Below, one piece after another: positions 57,689 through 64,000 of a stretch of DNA of 64,000 nt (within the stretch, counting starts at the first letter, position 1; every line of letters begins with the position of its first letter). The DNA lies in assembly GCF_029892155.1 (NCBI RefSeq), contig NZ_JARZAG010000004.1, positions 124,001 to 188,000 of the forward strand, given 5' to 3'. The notes beneath the pieces are model-generated. The model was not told the DNA's origin. It ran no database searches and worked only from the letters and a program-made list of their open reading frames with translations. The position numbers were made by a program, and so were the translations under genes. The DNA comes from Kitasatospora sp. GAS204B. GTDB taxonomy: Bacteria; Actinomycetota; Actinomycetes; Streptomycetales; Streptomycetaceae.

Positions 57689-57744
57689 ACCCCTTTCTCC
57701 CCCACGTTCTCTCTCTCCCCCACACCTGTGATCCAGGAGTACCG

Positions 57745-58674
57745 ATGCTCCGTTCCGCCCTCCTCGCCGCCTCCCGCTCGCCGCAGGTGCGCACCCTCGT
57801 GGAGAAGTTCCCGCCGACCCACGCGATAGTCGAGCGCTTCGTTGCCGGCGAGCTGCTCGACCAGGGCATCACCGCCACCGACGAGCTGGTCGCCACCGGC
57901 CGCAAGGTCACCCTCGACCACCTCGGCGAGGACACCAAGGACGCCGCCCAGGCCGCCGGCACCGCCGAGGCCTACGAGCTGCTGCTGGCCGCGCTCAAGG
58001 AGACCGGCCTTGCGGCGAACGCCGAGGTCTCGGTCAAGCTCTCCGCGGTCGGCCAGTTCCTCCCGGTGGACGGCGAGAAGATCGCGCTGGAGAACGCCCG
58101 GCGGATCTGCGAGGCCGCCGCGGACGCGGGCACCACGGTCACCCTGGACATGGAGGACCACACCACCACCGACTCGACGCTGGGCATCGCTCGCGAGCTG
58201 CGCGCCGACTTCCCGTGGCTGGGCGTCGTGCTGCAGGCCTACCTGCGCCGCACCGAGGACGACTGCCGGGAGTTCGCCGCCGCCGGTTCGCGCGTGCGCC
58301 TCTGCAAGGGTGCCTACAAGGAGCCGGAGTCGGTCGCCTTCCAGGGCAAGCACGACGTCGACCTGGCCTACGTGCGCGCGCTCAAGGTCCTGATGGCGGG
58401 CGAGGGTTACCCGATGATCGCCTCGCACGACCCCAACATGATCAAGATCGCCGGCCAGCTCGCCGAGTGGAACGGTCGCACCCGCGACAGCTTCGAGTAC
58501 CAGATGCTCTACGGCATCCGCCCCGAGGAGCAGCTGCGCCTGGCCGAGGCGGGCAACACCATGCGGGTGTACCTGCCGTACGGGCAGGAGTGGTACGGCT
58601 ACTTCATGCGCCGCCTGGCGGAGCGTCCGGCGAACCTGACGTTCTTCCTGCGGGCGATGGCGACCCGGGGCTGA
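57745..58674 (+). CDS. putB: Proline dehydrogenase (monofunctional)
   Basis: 309 residues, FAD-dependent beta/alpha barrel that oxidises proline to P5C, the substrate of PruA. Family blocks: 'SVKLSAVGQFL', 'VTLDMEDHTTTDSTL', 'VRLCKGAYKEPESVAF', 'IASHDPNMIKIA' and the C-terminal 'MRVYLPYGQEWYGYFMRRLAERPANL', with the RR pair that binds the substrate carboxylate. ATG at 57745 with CAGGAG upstream. A 39-bp near-copy of 58564-58602 recurs at the right end of the window. Confidence 0.95.
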   Translation: MLRSALLAASRSPQVRTLVEKFPPTHAIVERFVAGELLDQGITATDELVATGRKVTLDHLGEDTKDAAQAAGTAEAYELLLAALKETGLAANAEVSVKLSAVGQFLPVDGEKIALENARRICEAAADAGTTVTLDMEDHTTTDSTLGIARELRADFPWLGVVLQAYLRRTEDDCREFAAAGSRVRLCKGAYKEPESVAFQGKHDVDLAYVRALKVLMAGEGYPMIASHDPNMIKIAGQLAEWNGRTRDSFEYQMLYGIRPEEQLRLAEAGNTMRVYLPYGQEWYGYFMRRLAERPANLTFFLRAMATRG

Positions 58675-58695
58675 CGGTCGGTCAGCTGGGCTGAG

Positions 58696-58727
58696 CTGTG
58701 GCGGAGTCGAATTCGGCTCCGCCACAG
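58696..58727 (+). terminator. Terminator after putB
   Basis: CTGTGGCGGAG (58696-58706) and CTCCGCCACAG (58717-58727) are exact reverse complements; the 10-nt loop contains the palindrome CGAATTCG. It begins 22 nt after the stop. Confidence 0.85.
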
Positions 58728-58894
58728 TCGTGTTCGTAGAGCCTGCGTAGTGATCCACTGGGAGCCGACGCTCATCCGCGCGTCCATCGCCGCAACCCTT
58801 CCGGCGGACCTGGCGCGAATGCGACATGTCATGTTCCAGCCATGCCATCGGCCTTTCCCGGGGGCGCTGGGGGCGCCAGCATCCGTCTGCCCCG

Positions 58895-58912
58895 TGTCGG
58901 CGGCAGCCGACA
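58895..58912 (+). promoter_or_regulatory. Hairpin in the leader of the secreted Asp-box protein
   Basis: TGTCGGC-GGCA-GCCGACA, perfect 7-bp arms, 34 nt before the ATG at 58947. Just upstream is GCTGG-N5-CCAGC (about 58866-58880). Either could be an operator or leader structure; no promoter hexamers are clear. Confidence 0.45.
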
Positions 58913-58946
58913 CTCATCCGGTACCGCTCGGTATGTCAGGAGAGAC

Positions 58947-61415
58947 ATGTCCGGACTGGCTAGAAAAGGCTCCTTACTCCTCGCCGGTGCTCTCGCCGCC
59001 GCGACGGCGCTCACCGCTCCCGCGTTCGCCGCCGCCCAGACCGCCTCCCACGGCCCGCGCGCGCCCCGCGCCACCGCTCCAGCCCTCACGCCCGCCCTCA
59101 CGCAGATCAGCAGTGACCCGTACTCCGACTCGCAGGCCCAGCACGCCACCGAGGTCGAGCCGGACACGTTCAGTTCCGGCAGCACGATCGTCTCCGCCTT
59201 CCAGGTCGGCCGGGTCACCGGCGGCGGCGCCTCCAACATCGGATGGGCGACGTCGAGCGACGGCGGCCAGAGCTGGACGCACGGGTTCATGCCCGCCACC
59301 ACCGCCAACACCGGCGGCCCCTACGGGCAGGTGAGCGACGCCTCGGTGGCCTACGACGCCAAGGACGGCGTCTGGATGGTCTCCTGGCTCGGCATCACCA
59401 CCGGCAGCAACGTCGACGTCGAACTCAGCCGTTCCACCGACGGCGGCCACACCTGGGGCAACCCCGTCGCCGTGTCCACCAACGCGTCGTATGACAAGAA
59501 CTGGACGGTCTGCGACGACCACGCCGCCAGCCCGTACTACGGGCACTGCTACACCGAGTACGACGACGCCGGCGCCGGCGACATCGAGCACATGCGCACG
59601 TCGACCGACGGCGGAGCGACCTGGGGCAACGAGCTGGGCCCGGCCGACAACCCCAGCGGGCTGGGCGGCCAGCCGGTCGTGCAGCCCGGCGGCACCGTGG
59701 TGGTGCCGTTCTCGTCGGCCAGTTCGGACGCCGAGGACGCCTTCGTCTCGACCGACGGCGGCGCGAGCTGGGGTGCCAGCGTGCAGATCGCCACCGTCTC
59801 GCACCACACGGTCTCCGGGCTTGAGGACGCTGCGGCGGACACCGCGAAGCTGCCCCCGCGCGACACTCTGCGCGAGAGTTCGCTGCCGTCCGCCGAGATC
59901 GACGCCTCCGGCACGGTCTACGCGGTCTGGTCCGACTGCCGCTTCCGCAGCGGCTGCACGAGCAACGACATCATCATGTCGACCTCCACCGACGGCACGT
60001 CGTGGAGCACGCCGGTGCGGGTGCCGATCGACGCGGCCACCAGCACGGTGGACCACTTCACGCCGGGCATCGGCGTGGATCCGAGCAGCTCGGGCAGCAC
60101 CGCCCGCCTCGGTCTGACGTACTACTACTACCCGAACGCCTCCTGCACGGACACGACCTGCCAGCTGGACGCGGGCTACGTCTCCTCCACCGACGGCGGT
60201 GCCACCTGGACCGCGCCCCTCCAGCTGGCCGGCCCGATGACGCTGGCCTGGCTGCCGAACACCAGCCAGGGCCGGATGTTCGGCGACTACATCTCCACCT
60301 CCGTCCTCGCCGGCGGCAACGCCGTCCCCGTCATCCCGGTCGCCCACGCCCCCAACGGCAGCACGTTCGACGTGGCGATGTACGCACCGACCGGCGGTCT
60401 GCCGGTCGGTCAGGCCTCGGGAAACACCGTCACCGTCGCCAGCCCGGGCAACCAGACCAGCACCGCCGGCACCGCGGTCTCGCTGCAGATCTCCGGCAGC
60501 GACTCCGCCTCCGGCCAGAGCCTGACCTACTCCGCGACGGGCCTGCCGGCGGGGCTGTCGATCTCCGCCTCCGGTCTGATCTCCGGCACCCCGACCACCG
60601 CCGGCACCTCCTCGGTGACGGTCAAGGCGACGGACGGCACGGGCGCGTCCGGCCAGATGTCGTTCACCTGGACGATCAACCCCAGCGGCGGCACCGAGAC
60701 CGTCACCGTGACCGGCCCGGGTAACCAGACCAGCACCGTCGGCACCGCGGCCGCACTGCAGATCACCGGCTCGGACTCGGCGAGCAAACCACTCACCTAC
60801 TCCGCCACGGGCCTGCCCGCCGGCCTGTCGATCTCCGCCTCCGGTCTGATCTCCGGCACCCCGACCACCGCCGGCACCTCCACGGTGACCGTCACCGCCT
60901 CCTCCGGCACCGCCTCCGGGTCCACCACTTTCACCTGGACCGTCAACCCCAGCAGTGGCTGCAGCAGCCCGGGCCAGAAGCTCGGCAACCCCGGCTTCGA
61001 GACCGGCACCGCCTCCCCCTGGACCGCCTCGGCCGGCGTCATCGACAACTCCAGCAGCGAACCCGCCCACTCCGGCAGTTGGAAAGCCTGGCTGGACGGC
61101 TACGGCAGCACCCACACCGACACCCTCTCGCAGACCGTCACCATCCCCGCCGGCTGCACCGCGACCCTGAACTTCTACCTCCACATCGACACCGCCGAGA
61201 CCGGCACCACCGCCTACGACACCCTCAAGCTGCAGGTCGGCAGCACCACGCTGGCCACCTACTCGAACCTCAACAGCAACACCGGCTACACCCTGCACTC
61301 CTTCAACCTGTCCAGCTATGCCGGACAGACCGTGACCCTCAAGTTCACCGGCACCGAGGACGCCTCCCTGCAGACCAGCTTCGTCATCGACGACACCGCG
61401 CTCAACGCCTCCTGA
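58947..61415 (+). CDS. Secreted multi-domain protein with Asp-box beta-propeller and Ig-like repeats
   Basis: 822 residues, ATG at 58947 with AGGAG 6 nt upstream. Signal peptide about 1-29 ('[19 protein letters not shown]'). Residues about 50-485 form a sialidase-type beta-propeller: at least five Asp-box repeats of the form S-x-D-G-G-x-x-W ('SSDGGQSW', 'STDGGHTW', 'STDGGATW' twice, 'STDGGASW'). Then two putative Ig (He_PIG) domains of about 90 residues each that share a stretch of near-identical sequence ('[17 protein letters not shown]'), then a C-terminal jelly-roll-like domain ('[17 protein letters not shown]') of the carbohydrate-binding kind. The sialidase arginine triad and FRIP motif were not found, so enzyme activity is uncertain; binding or hydrolysis of extracellular glycans is the likely field. 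Confidence 0.82.
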   Translation: MSGLARKGSLLLAGALAAATALTAPAFAAAQTASHGPRAPRATAPALTPALTQISSDPYSDSQAQHATEVEPDTFSSGSTIVSAFQVGRVTGGGASNIGWATSSDGGQSWTHGFMPATTANTGGPYGQVSDASVAYDAKDGVWMVSWLGITTGSNVDVELSRSTDGGHTWGNPVAVSTNASYDKNWTVCDDHAASPYYGHCYTEYDDAGAGDIEHMRTSTDGGATWGNELGPADNPSGLGGQPVVQPGGTVVVPFSSASSDAEDAFVSTDGGASWGASVQIATVSHHTVSGLEDAAADTAKLPPRDTLRESSLPSAEIDASGTVYAVWSDCRFRSGCTSNDIIMSTSTDGTSWSTPVRVPIDAATSTVDHFTPGIGVDPSSSGSTARLGLTYYYYPNASCTDTTCQLDAGYVSSTDGGATWTAPLQLAGPMTLAWLPNTSQGRMFGDYISTSVLAGGNAVPVIPVAHAPNGSTFDVAMYAPTGGLPVGQASGNTVTVASPGNQTSTAGTAVSLQISGSDSASGQSLTYSATGLPAGLSISASGLISGTPTTAGTSSVTVKATDGTGASGQMSFTWTINPSGGTETVTVTGPGNQTSTVGTAAALQITGSDSASKPLTYSATGLPAGLSISASGLISGTPTTAGTSTVTVTASSGTASGSTTFTWTVNPSSGCSSPGQKLGNPGFETGTASPWTASAGVIDNSSSEPAHSGSWKAWLDGYGSTHTDTLSQTVTIPAGCTATLNFYLHIDTAETGTTAYDTLKLQVGSTTLATYSNLNSNTGYTLHSFNLSSYAGQTVTLKFTGTEDASLQTSFVIDDTALNAS
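60540..60890 (+). repeat. 270-bp duplicated Ig-domain segment
   Basis: The stretch from about 60555 to 60611 recurs at about 60825-60881, identical for some 57 nt, with a 270-nt (90-codon) period. Third-position identity in such a run suggests recent duplication or gene conversion between the two Ig-like domains. Confidence 0.75.
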
Positions 61416-61419
61416 TCCC

Positions 61420-61460
61420 GAGGGGCTCCCCCCGTCACCCGAGCACAGGGGGAGCCCCTC
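61420..61460 (+). terminator. 13-bp terminator after the secreted protein gene
   Basis: GAGGGGCTCCCCC (61420-61432) and GGGGGAGCCCCTC (61448-61460) are exact reverse complements, 5 nt after the stop codon. Confidence 0.88.
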
Positions 61461-61559
61461 AGCAGGCCCATCCGGCGACCGGTTCGGGAGGCAGCAGCAG
61501 CCGTCCACCGGATCGAACCGCCTCGGCCGGCCGCAGTTCCCGGGCCGCAGGCGGCCACT

Positions 61560-61572
61560 TATGCTGGGGTCG
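61560..61572 (+). promoter_or_regulatory. -10 element of the TetR gene
   Basis: TATGCT (61560-61565) lies 6 nt before the GTG at 61572, with no Shine-Dalgarno between; a leaderless transcript is likely. The -35 region is weak. Confidence 0.5.
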
Positions 61573-62150
61573 TGACACCGAGAGCGGGGCAGGCGACAAC
61601 GCTGCGGGCGGATGCCGCGCGCAACCGCGCCCGGGTCCTGCAGGTCGCCCGCGCGCAGTTGGCCGCCGGTGACCGCTCTCTGCAGTTGAACGTCATCGCC
61701 CGGCTCGCCGGTGTGGGCGTGGGGACCGTGTACCGGCACTTCCCCAACCGCCATGCGCTGATCGAGGCGCTCTCGGCGGAGCGCTTCCGGGAGCTGGTCG
61801 AAGAGGCGCAGGCGGCAGCCGACGCCGAGGACGCGCTCGCGGGCCTGCACCGCCTCCTGCGCTTCGCGCTTGACCGCGCGCTGGACGAGCCTGGTTTCGC
61901 GGCCGTGCTGGAGTCCGCGGGCGATGCCGACGCGCAGACCTCGGAAATGAAGGCCGAGCTCGACCGAGCCGTCGCCGATCTGCTGGACCGCGCCCGCCGG
62001 GCCGGCGCCATCCGGAGCGGCATCGGGGCGGATGACGTTCGCCGCCTGCTCTGCGGCGTCGAGCATGCCGTGCGCTCCGGGCACAGCGATCCGGCGCGCC
62101 GGGAGCTCTACCTCGGCGTCCTCCTCGAGGGTCTGCGCCCTCCGCGCTGA
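61572..62150 (+). CDS. TetR/AcrR-family transcriptional regulator
   Basis: 192 residues. N-terminal helix-turn-helix at about 38-57 ('QLNVIARLAGVGVGTVYRHFPNRHALIEAL'), the standard TetR recognition helix pattern (GVGVGTVYRHF); the C-terminal ligand domain has no recognisable specificity. It is followed on the same strand by an SDR gene, with two matching palindromes in the 132-bp gap. The obvious hypothesis is that it controls the SDR and responds to that enzyme's substrate. Confidence 0.88.
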   Translation: MTPRAGQATTLRADAARNRARVLQVARAQLAAGDRSLQLNVIARLAGVGVGTVYRHFPNRHALIEALSAERFRELVEEAQAAADAEDALAGLHRLLRFALDRALDEPGFAAVLESAGDADAQTSEMKAELDRAVADLLDRARRAGAIRSGIGADDVRRLLCGVEHAVRSGHSDPARRELYLGVLLEGLRPPR

Positions 62151-62164
62151 CGGCGGCACGACCC

Positions 62165-62192
62165 ACTCCCCACTCCCCACTCCCCACTCCCC
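62165..62192 (+). repeat. Four tandem copies of ACTCCCC
   Basis: Copies start at 62165, 62172, 62179 and 62186. It lies right after the TetR stop and before the first operator. A short simple repeat, prone to slippage. Confidence 0.9.
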
Positions 62193-62195
62193 GTT

Positions 62196-62215
62196 AACCG
62201 GATAGGTATCCGGTT
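62196..62215 (+). promoter_or_regulatory. TetR-type operator, site 1
   Basis: AACCGGATAGGTATCCGGTT: 9-bp arms, exact, around GG. Core CGGATA-N2-TATCCG is shared with site 2. Confidence 0.75.
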
Positions 62216-62238
62216 GTGCTAGCGTGCCCGCACAGAAA

Positions 62239-62252
62239 CGGATAGCTATCCG
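62239..62252 (+). promoter_or_regulatory. TetR-type operator, site 2
   Basis: CGGATAGCTATCCG, a perfect 14-bp palindrome with the same CGGATA-N2-TATCCG core as site 1. Centres are 40 bp apart, close to four helical turns; the site lies 30 bp before the SDR start. Confidence 0.75.
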
Positions 62253-62282
62253 AATAATCCGGCAGCAGCGAAGGGCAGAGCA

Positions 62283-63182
62283 ATGAGTCAACGGGCAGTG
62301 GTGACAGCGGGCACCGGGGGCATCGGCCTGGAGACCGCCAAGGCACTCGCGGAGCAGGGGTTCGCCGTCACTGTGGTCGGCCGCAACGCCGAGCGCGGCA
62401 CGAGCGCCGTCGAGCGGATCGCAGCGGTGGCAACCGGAGCCGCACCGCGATTCGTGGCTGCCGACCTCGCATCGCTCGACCAGGTACGAGCGCTGGCCGC
62501 GCACCTGGCGGCCGAGGGTCCGCTGAAGGTGCTGGTCAATAACGTCGGCGCCATGTTCGCGCGCAGGCAGCAGACGCTCGACGGCATCGAGGCGTCGTTC
62601 GCCGTCAACCACCTCTCGCCGTACCTGCTGACCGAGCTACTGCTCGACCAGCTCCAAGCAGACACGCCGAGCCGGATCGTCAACGTCACCTCAGGCGCGA
62701 TCAAGGTCGCCAAGCGCACCTTCGACGCCGTGGAACCACCGGGCGGCTACTACGGCTTCCACTGGTACGGCCGCGCCAAGCTCGCCAACCTCGCCTACAC
62801 CCTGCACCTGGCCGAGCGCCTGCACGGCACCGGCATCACCGTCTTCGCAGCCGACCCCGGCGGCGCCGCGACCGACATGACCAACGGCACCATGACCTCA
62901 CCGAAGATCGTCTCCCCGGCACTGCGCCTGCTGTGGCCGCTGGTCCGCCGGACCTTCGAACGCTCCACCGCCGGCCCGGCAACCGTTGCCGCCCGGCCGT
63001 CCGTCTTCGCCGCCACCGACACTTCACTCGACGGGCGGACCGGCCTGCTCATCGGGCCCGAGGCCCGGCCTGTCCCCGCCTTCCGCGGTGCCACCGACCC
63101 CCAGGTCATCGACAACGTCCTCAGGCTCAGCCGGCAGTTGGCACCGCTGCATCGCGGTGGGCAGGCCTCAGTGAACATGTAG
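62283..63182 (+). CDS. Short-chain dehydrogenase/reductase
   Basis: 299 residues, ATG at 62283 with AAGGGCAGAG upstream. Rossmann motif 'TAGTGGIGLETAKAL' (8-22), 'NNVGAM' (86-91, in place of NNAG), catalytic Ser S137 in 'NVTSGAI', Tyr Y162 and Lys K166 in 'YGRAK'. The form resembles the retinol-dehydrogenase/oxidoreductase-like classical SDRs of actinobacteria. Substrate unknown; probably regulated by the upstream TetR protein. Confidence 0.9.
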   Translation: MSQRAVVTAGTGGIGLETAKALAEQGFAVTVVGRNAERGTSAVERIAAVATGAAPRFVAADLASLDQVRALAAHLAAEGPLKVLVNNVGAMFARRQQTLDGIEASFAVNHLSPYLLTELLLDQLQADTPSRIVNVTSGAIKVAKRTFDAVEPPGGYYGFHWYGRAKLANLAYTLHLAERLHGTGITVFAADPGGAATDMTNGTMTSPKIVSPALRLLWPLVRRTFERSTAGPATVAARPSVFAATDTSLDGRTGLLIGPEARPVPAFRGATDPQVIDNVLRLSRQLAPLHRGGQASVNM

Positions 63183-63243
63183 TCGCGACGTTCTGTGACT
63201 GCTGGAGAGACCTGGCAGCCACGACCTGGGAAGCGTGGTTGCC

Positions 63244-63440
63244 ATGAACATCGGCGAGGATATCGCCCGGGTGCTTGCCGCCGAGGGTCTCACCGTGTAC
63301 GTGTACAGGGCCTGAAGGTGCTCGACAGCGACCGTCTCGAACAGCTGGACCTGCCGGATCACGAGACTGTCGTCGAGTGGCCCGAGTACATGCCCATGTT
63401 CTTCCCGGAGGTGAGCGGTGACAGCGGTTCCGACGCTTGA
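63244..63440 (+). pseudogene. Small gene interrupted by a frameshift, upstream of DUF6879
   Basis: From the ATG at 63244 (GGGAAG upstream) the frame reads 'MNIGEDIARVLAAEGLTVYV' 'YRA' and stops at 63315. Shifting by -1 near 63309 gives 'GLKVLDSDRLEQLDLPDHET' 'VVEWPEYMPMFFPEVSGDSG' to 63440. The two halves together make a sensible protein of about 65 residues whose end overlaps the DUF6879 start, so I read it as one gene with a frameshift (true mutation or sequencing error). No typical slippery heptamer is present at AGGGCC. Confidence 0.55.
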
Positions 63441-63933
63441 GGAACTCTTCGCCGCGTGCCAACGGTCGGCCGTCCACCTGGAGATGCGCGACGGCTACAT
63501 GCGTGACGATCCCAGGTTCATCGCCTGGCAGGCCGGGACGCTCAACCTCTCGGCTCTCGACGAGGCAGAGCGACCGTGGATGGCCTTGATGACCGAGACC
63601 ACCAGCCGCGGCGTCCGAATTCGGCGAGCGCGGATCGTCTCGGAGCCGATCAGTGACTACGTGCGGTACGAGTACGACCTCACCCCGGGCAACGTTGCCT
63701 CCGGCGAGCTCGTCAGGTGGCTGCCGCGGCGCCAGAGCACTGACCTGGCTCTGCCGGGCAACGATTTCTGGCTGTTCGACGATGAGACGTTGTTGCTCAA
63801 CCACTTCGACGGGGACGGCAGTTTTCTCGACCACGAGCTGATCACGGATCCAGCGGTCAGCAAGCTCTGCAGCACCGCGTTCGAATCGGTCTGGAACCGC
63901 GCCATCCCGCACGAGGAGTACCGGCCGGCCTGA
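63418..63933 (+). CDS. DUF6879-family protein
   Basis: 171 residues, GTG at 63418 with GGAGG 7 nt upstream. Family pattern as I remember it: 'SAVHLEMRDGYMRDDPRFIAWQAG' near the start, 'YVRYEYDLTPGNVASGELVRWLPRR', 'DLALPGNDFWLFDDETLLLNHFDGDG' and 'AVSKLCSTAFESVWNRAIPHEEY'. These proteins are very numerous in streptomycetes, usually next to XRE-type regulators or tiny proteins, and no function is known. Here it is coupled to the frameshifted small gene. Confidence 0.85.
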   Translation: MTAVPTLEELFAACQRSAVHLEMRDGYMRDDPRFIAWQAGTLNLSALDEAERPWMALMTETTSRGVRIRRARIVSEPISDYVRYEYDLTPGNVASGELVRWLPRRQSTDLALPGNDFWLFDDETLLLNHFDGDGSFLDHELITDPAVSKLCSTAFESVWNRAIPHEEYRPA

Positions 63934-63961
63934 CCGACACCTGCGCGTGGGGATCACCGCC

Positions 63962-64000
63962 CGGGTGTACCTGCCCTACGGGCAGGAGTGGTACGGCTAC
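63962..64000 (+). other. Fragment matching the 3' part of putB
   Basis: 38 of 39 bases match 58564-58602 within putB and encode 'RVYLPYGQEWYGY'. Upstream of 63962 the similarity stops and there is no room for the rest of a proline dehydrogenase, so it is a 5'-truncated copy or a recombination scar running out of the window. Confidence 0.8.

Noticed and set aside
58947..61415. Calling the Asp-box protein a sialidase
   Set aside because: Asp boxes occur in many propellers; the arginine triad and FRIP motif of sialidases were not seen.
62165..62192. CRISPR-like or variable-number repeat array
   Set aside because: Only four 7-bp copies without spacers; a simple sequence repeat.
58974..62612. 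1212-codon antisense frame across the secreted protein, TetR and start of the SDR
   Set aside because: Crosses three well-supported sense genes and a terminator; low-complexity Gly/Arg/Ala product.
58675..63961. Insertion sequence or integrative element between the putB repeats
   Set aside because: No transposase, integrase, terminal inverted repeats or tRNA site found; kept only as a possible recombination scar.

Overview
The window is 64 kb of very high-GC DNA with strongly G/C-biased third codon positions, many GTG and some TTG starts, and long spurious antisense frames. Gene content (WhiA, SufR-type suf operon with an internal Rieske ferredoxin, mycothiol-dependent isomerase-like protein, OpcA, HemQ, RbpA-like protein, an LAxTG surface protein, a PutR-like regulator) points to an actinobacterium of the family Streptomycetaceae (Streptomyces, Kitasatospora or a close relative). 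It is essentially a chromosomal core region; no integrase, transposase, CRISPR array, tRNA or rRNA was seen.

Layout. 1-7.9 kb: end of the haem pathway (protoporphyrinogen/coproporphyrinogen oxidase, then hemQ), a three-gene reverse-strand cluster (membrane protein, SigE-family sigma factor, TIGR04222-type membrane protein), murC-msrB, a Usp-like protein and a RibD-like reductase. 7.9-23.4 kb: zapE, uvrB, a TerD protein, terC behind a probable manganese riboswitch, a metallo-beta-lactamase-fold hydrolase, a mycothiol-dependent isomerase-like protein, uvrA, a Rieske lipoprotein and the uvrC-rapZ-yvcK-whiA operon. 23.6-34.7 kb: central carbon metabolism, with gap, pgk-tpiA, secG and an RbpA-like gene on the forward strand and tkt-tal-zwf-opcA-pgl on the reverse strand. 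35-40.6 kb: ctaB, a small conserved protein, ctaA, an LAxTG cell-wall protein and an ABC-2 exporter. 40.7-47.6 kb: sufR-B-D-ferredoxin-C-S-U-T, the whole Fe-S assembly operon. 47.7-54.1 kb: less conserved genes (Uma2 nuclease, two tiny coupled ORFs, an MFS transporter, two large unknown proteins, an SRPBCC protein). 54.2-58.7 kb: proline catabolism (putR-like regulator diverging from pruA-putB). 58.9-64 kb: an accessory-looking block (secreted Asp-box protein, TetR regulator with an SDR, a frameshifted small gene, a DUF6879 protein) that ends in a 39-bp near-copy of the end of putB.

Regulation is the most informative part. The uvrB and uvrA leaders each carry a match to the actinobacterial PafBC (RecA-independent) DNA-damage promoter; in uvrB it would give a leaderless mRNA. 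The terC leader folds like the yybP-ykoY Mn2+ riboswitch and its 3' strand can also pair with the ribosome-binding site. sufR has a perfect CAAC-N6-GTTG operator overlapping its -10 element and GTG start, with a DtxR/DmdR-like iron box upstream. The TetR-SDR gap holds two palindromes of the same family 40 bp apart. ctaB has a Rex-like half-site pair in its leader. About seven genes without a Shine-Dalgarno have a -10-like hexamer 6-8 nt before the start codon, suggesting leaderless transcripts. Strong hairpins mark most operon ends.

No obviously new multi-gene enzymatic system was found. The best candidates for undescribed biology are the leader structures, the two unknown proteins at 50.5-54.1 kb, and the putB-flanked block at the right end. 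All functional calls are from reading the sequence; no database search was possible.
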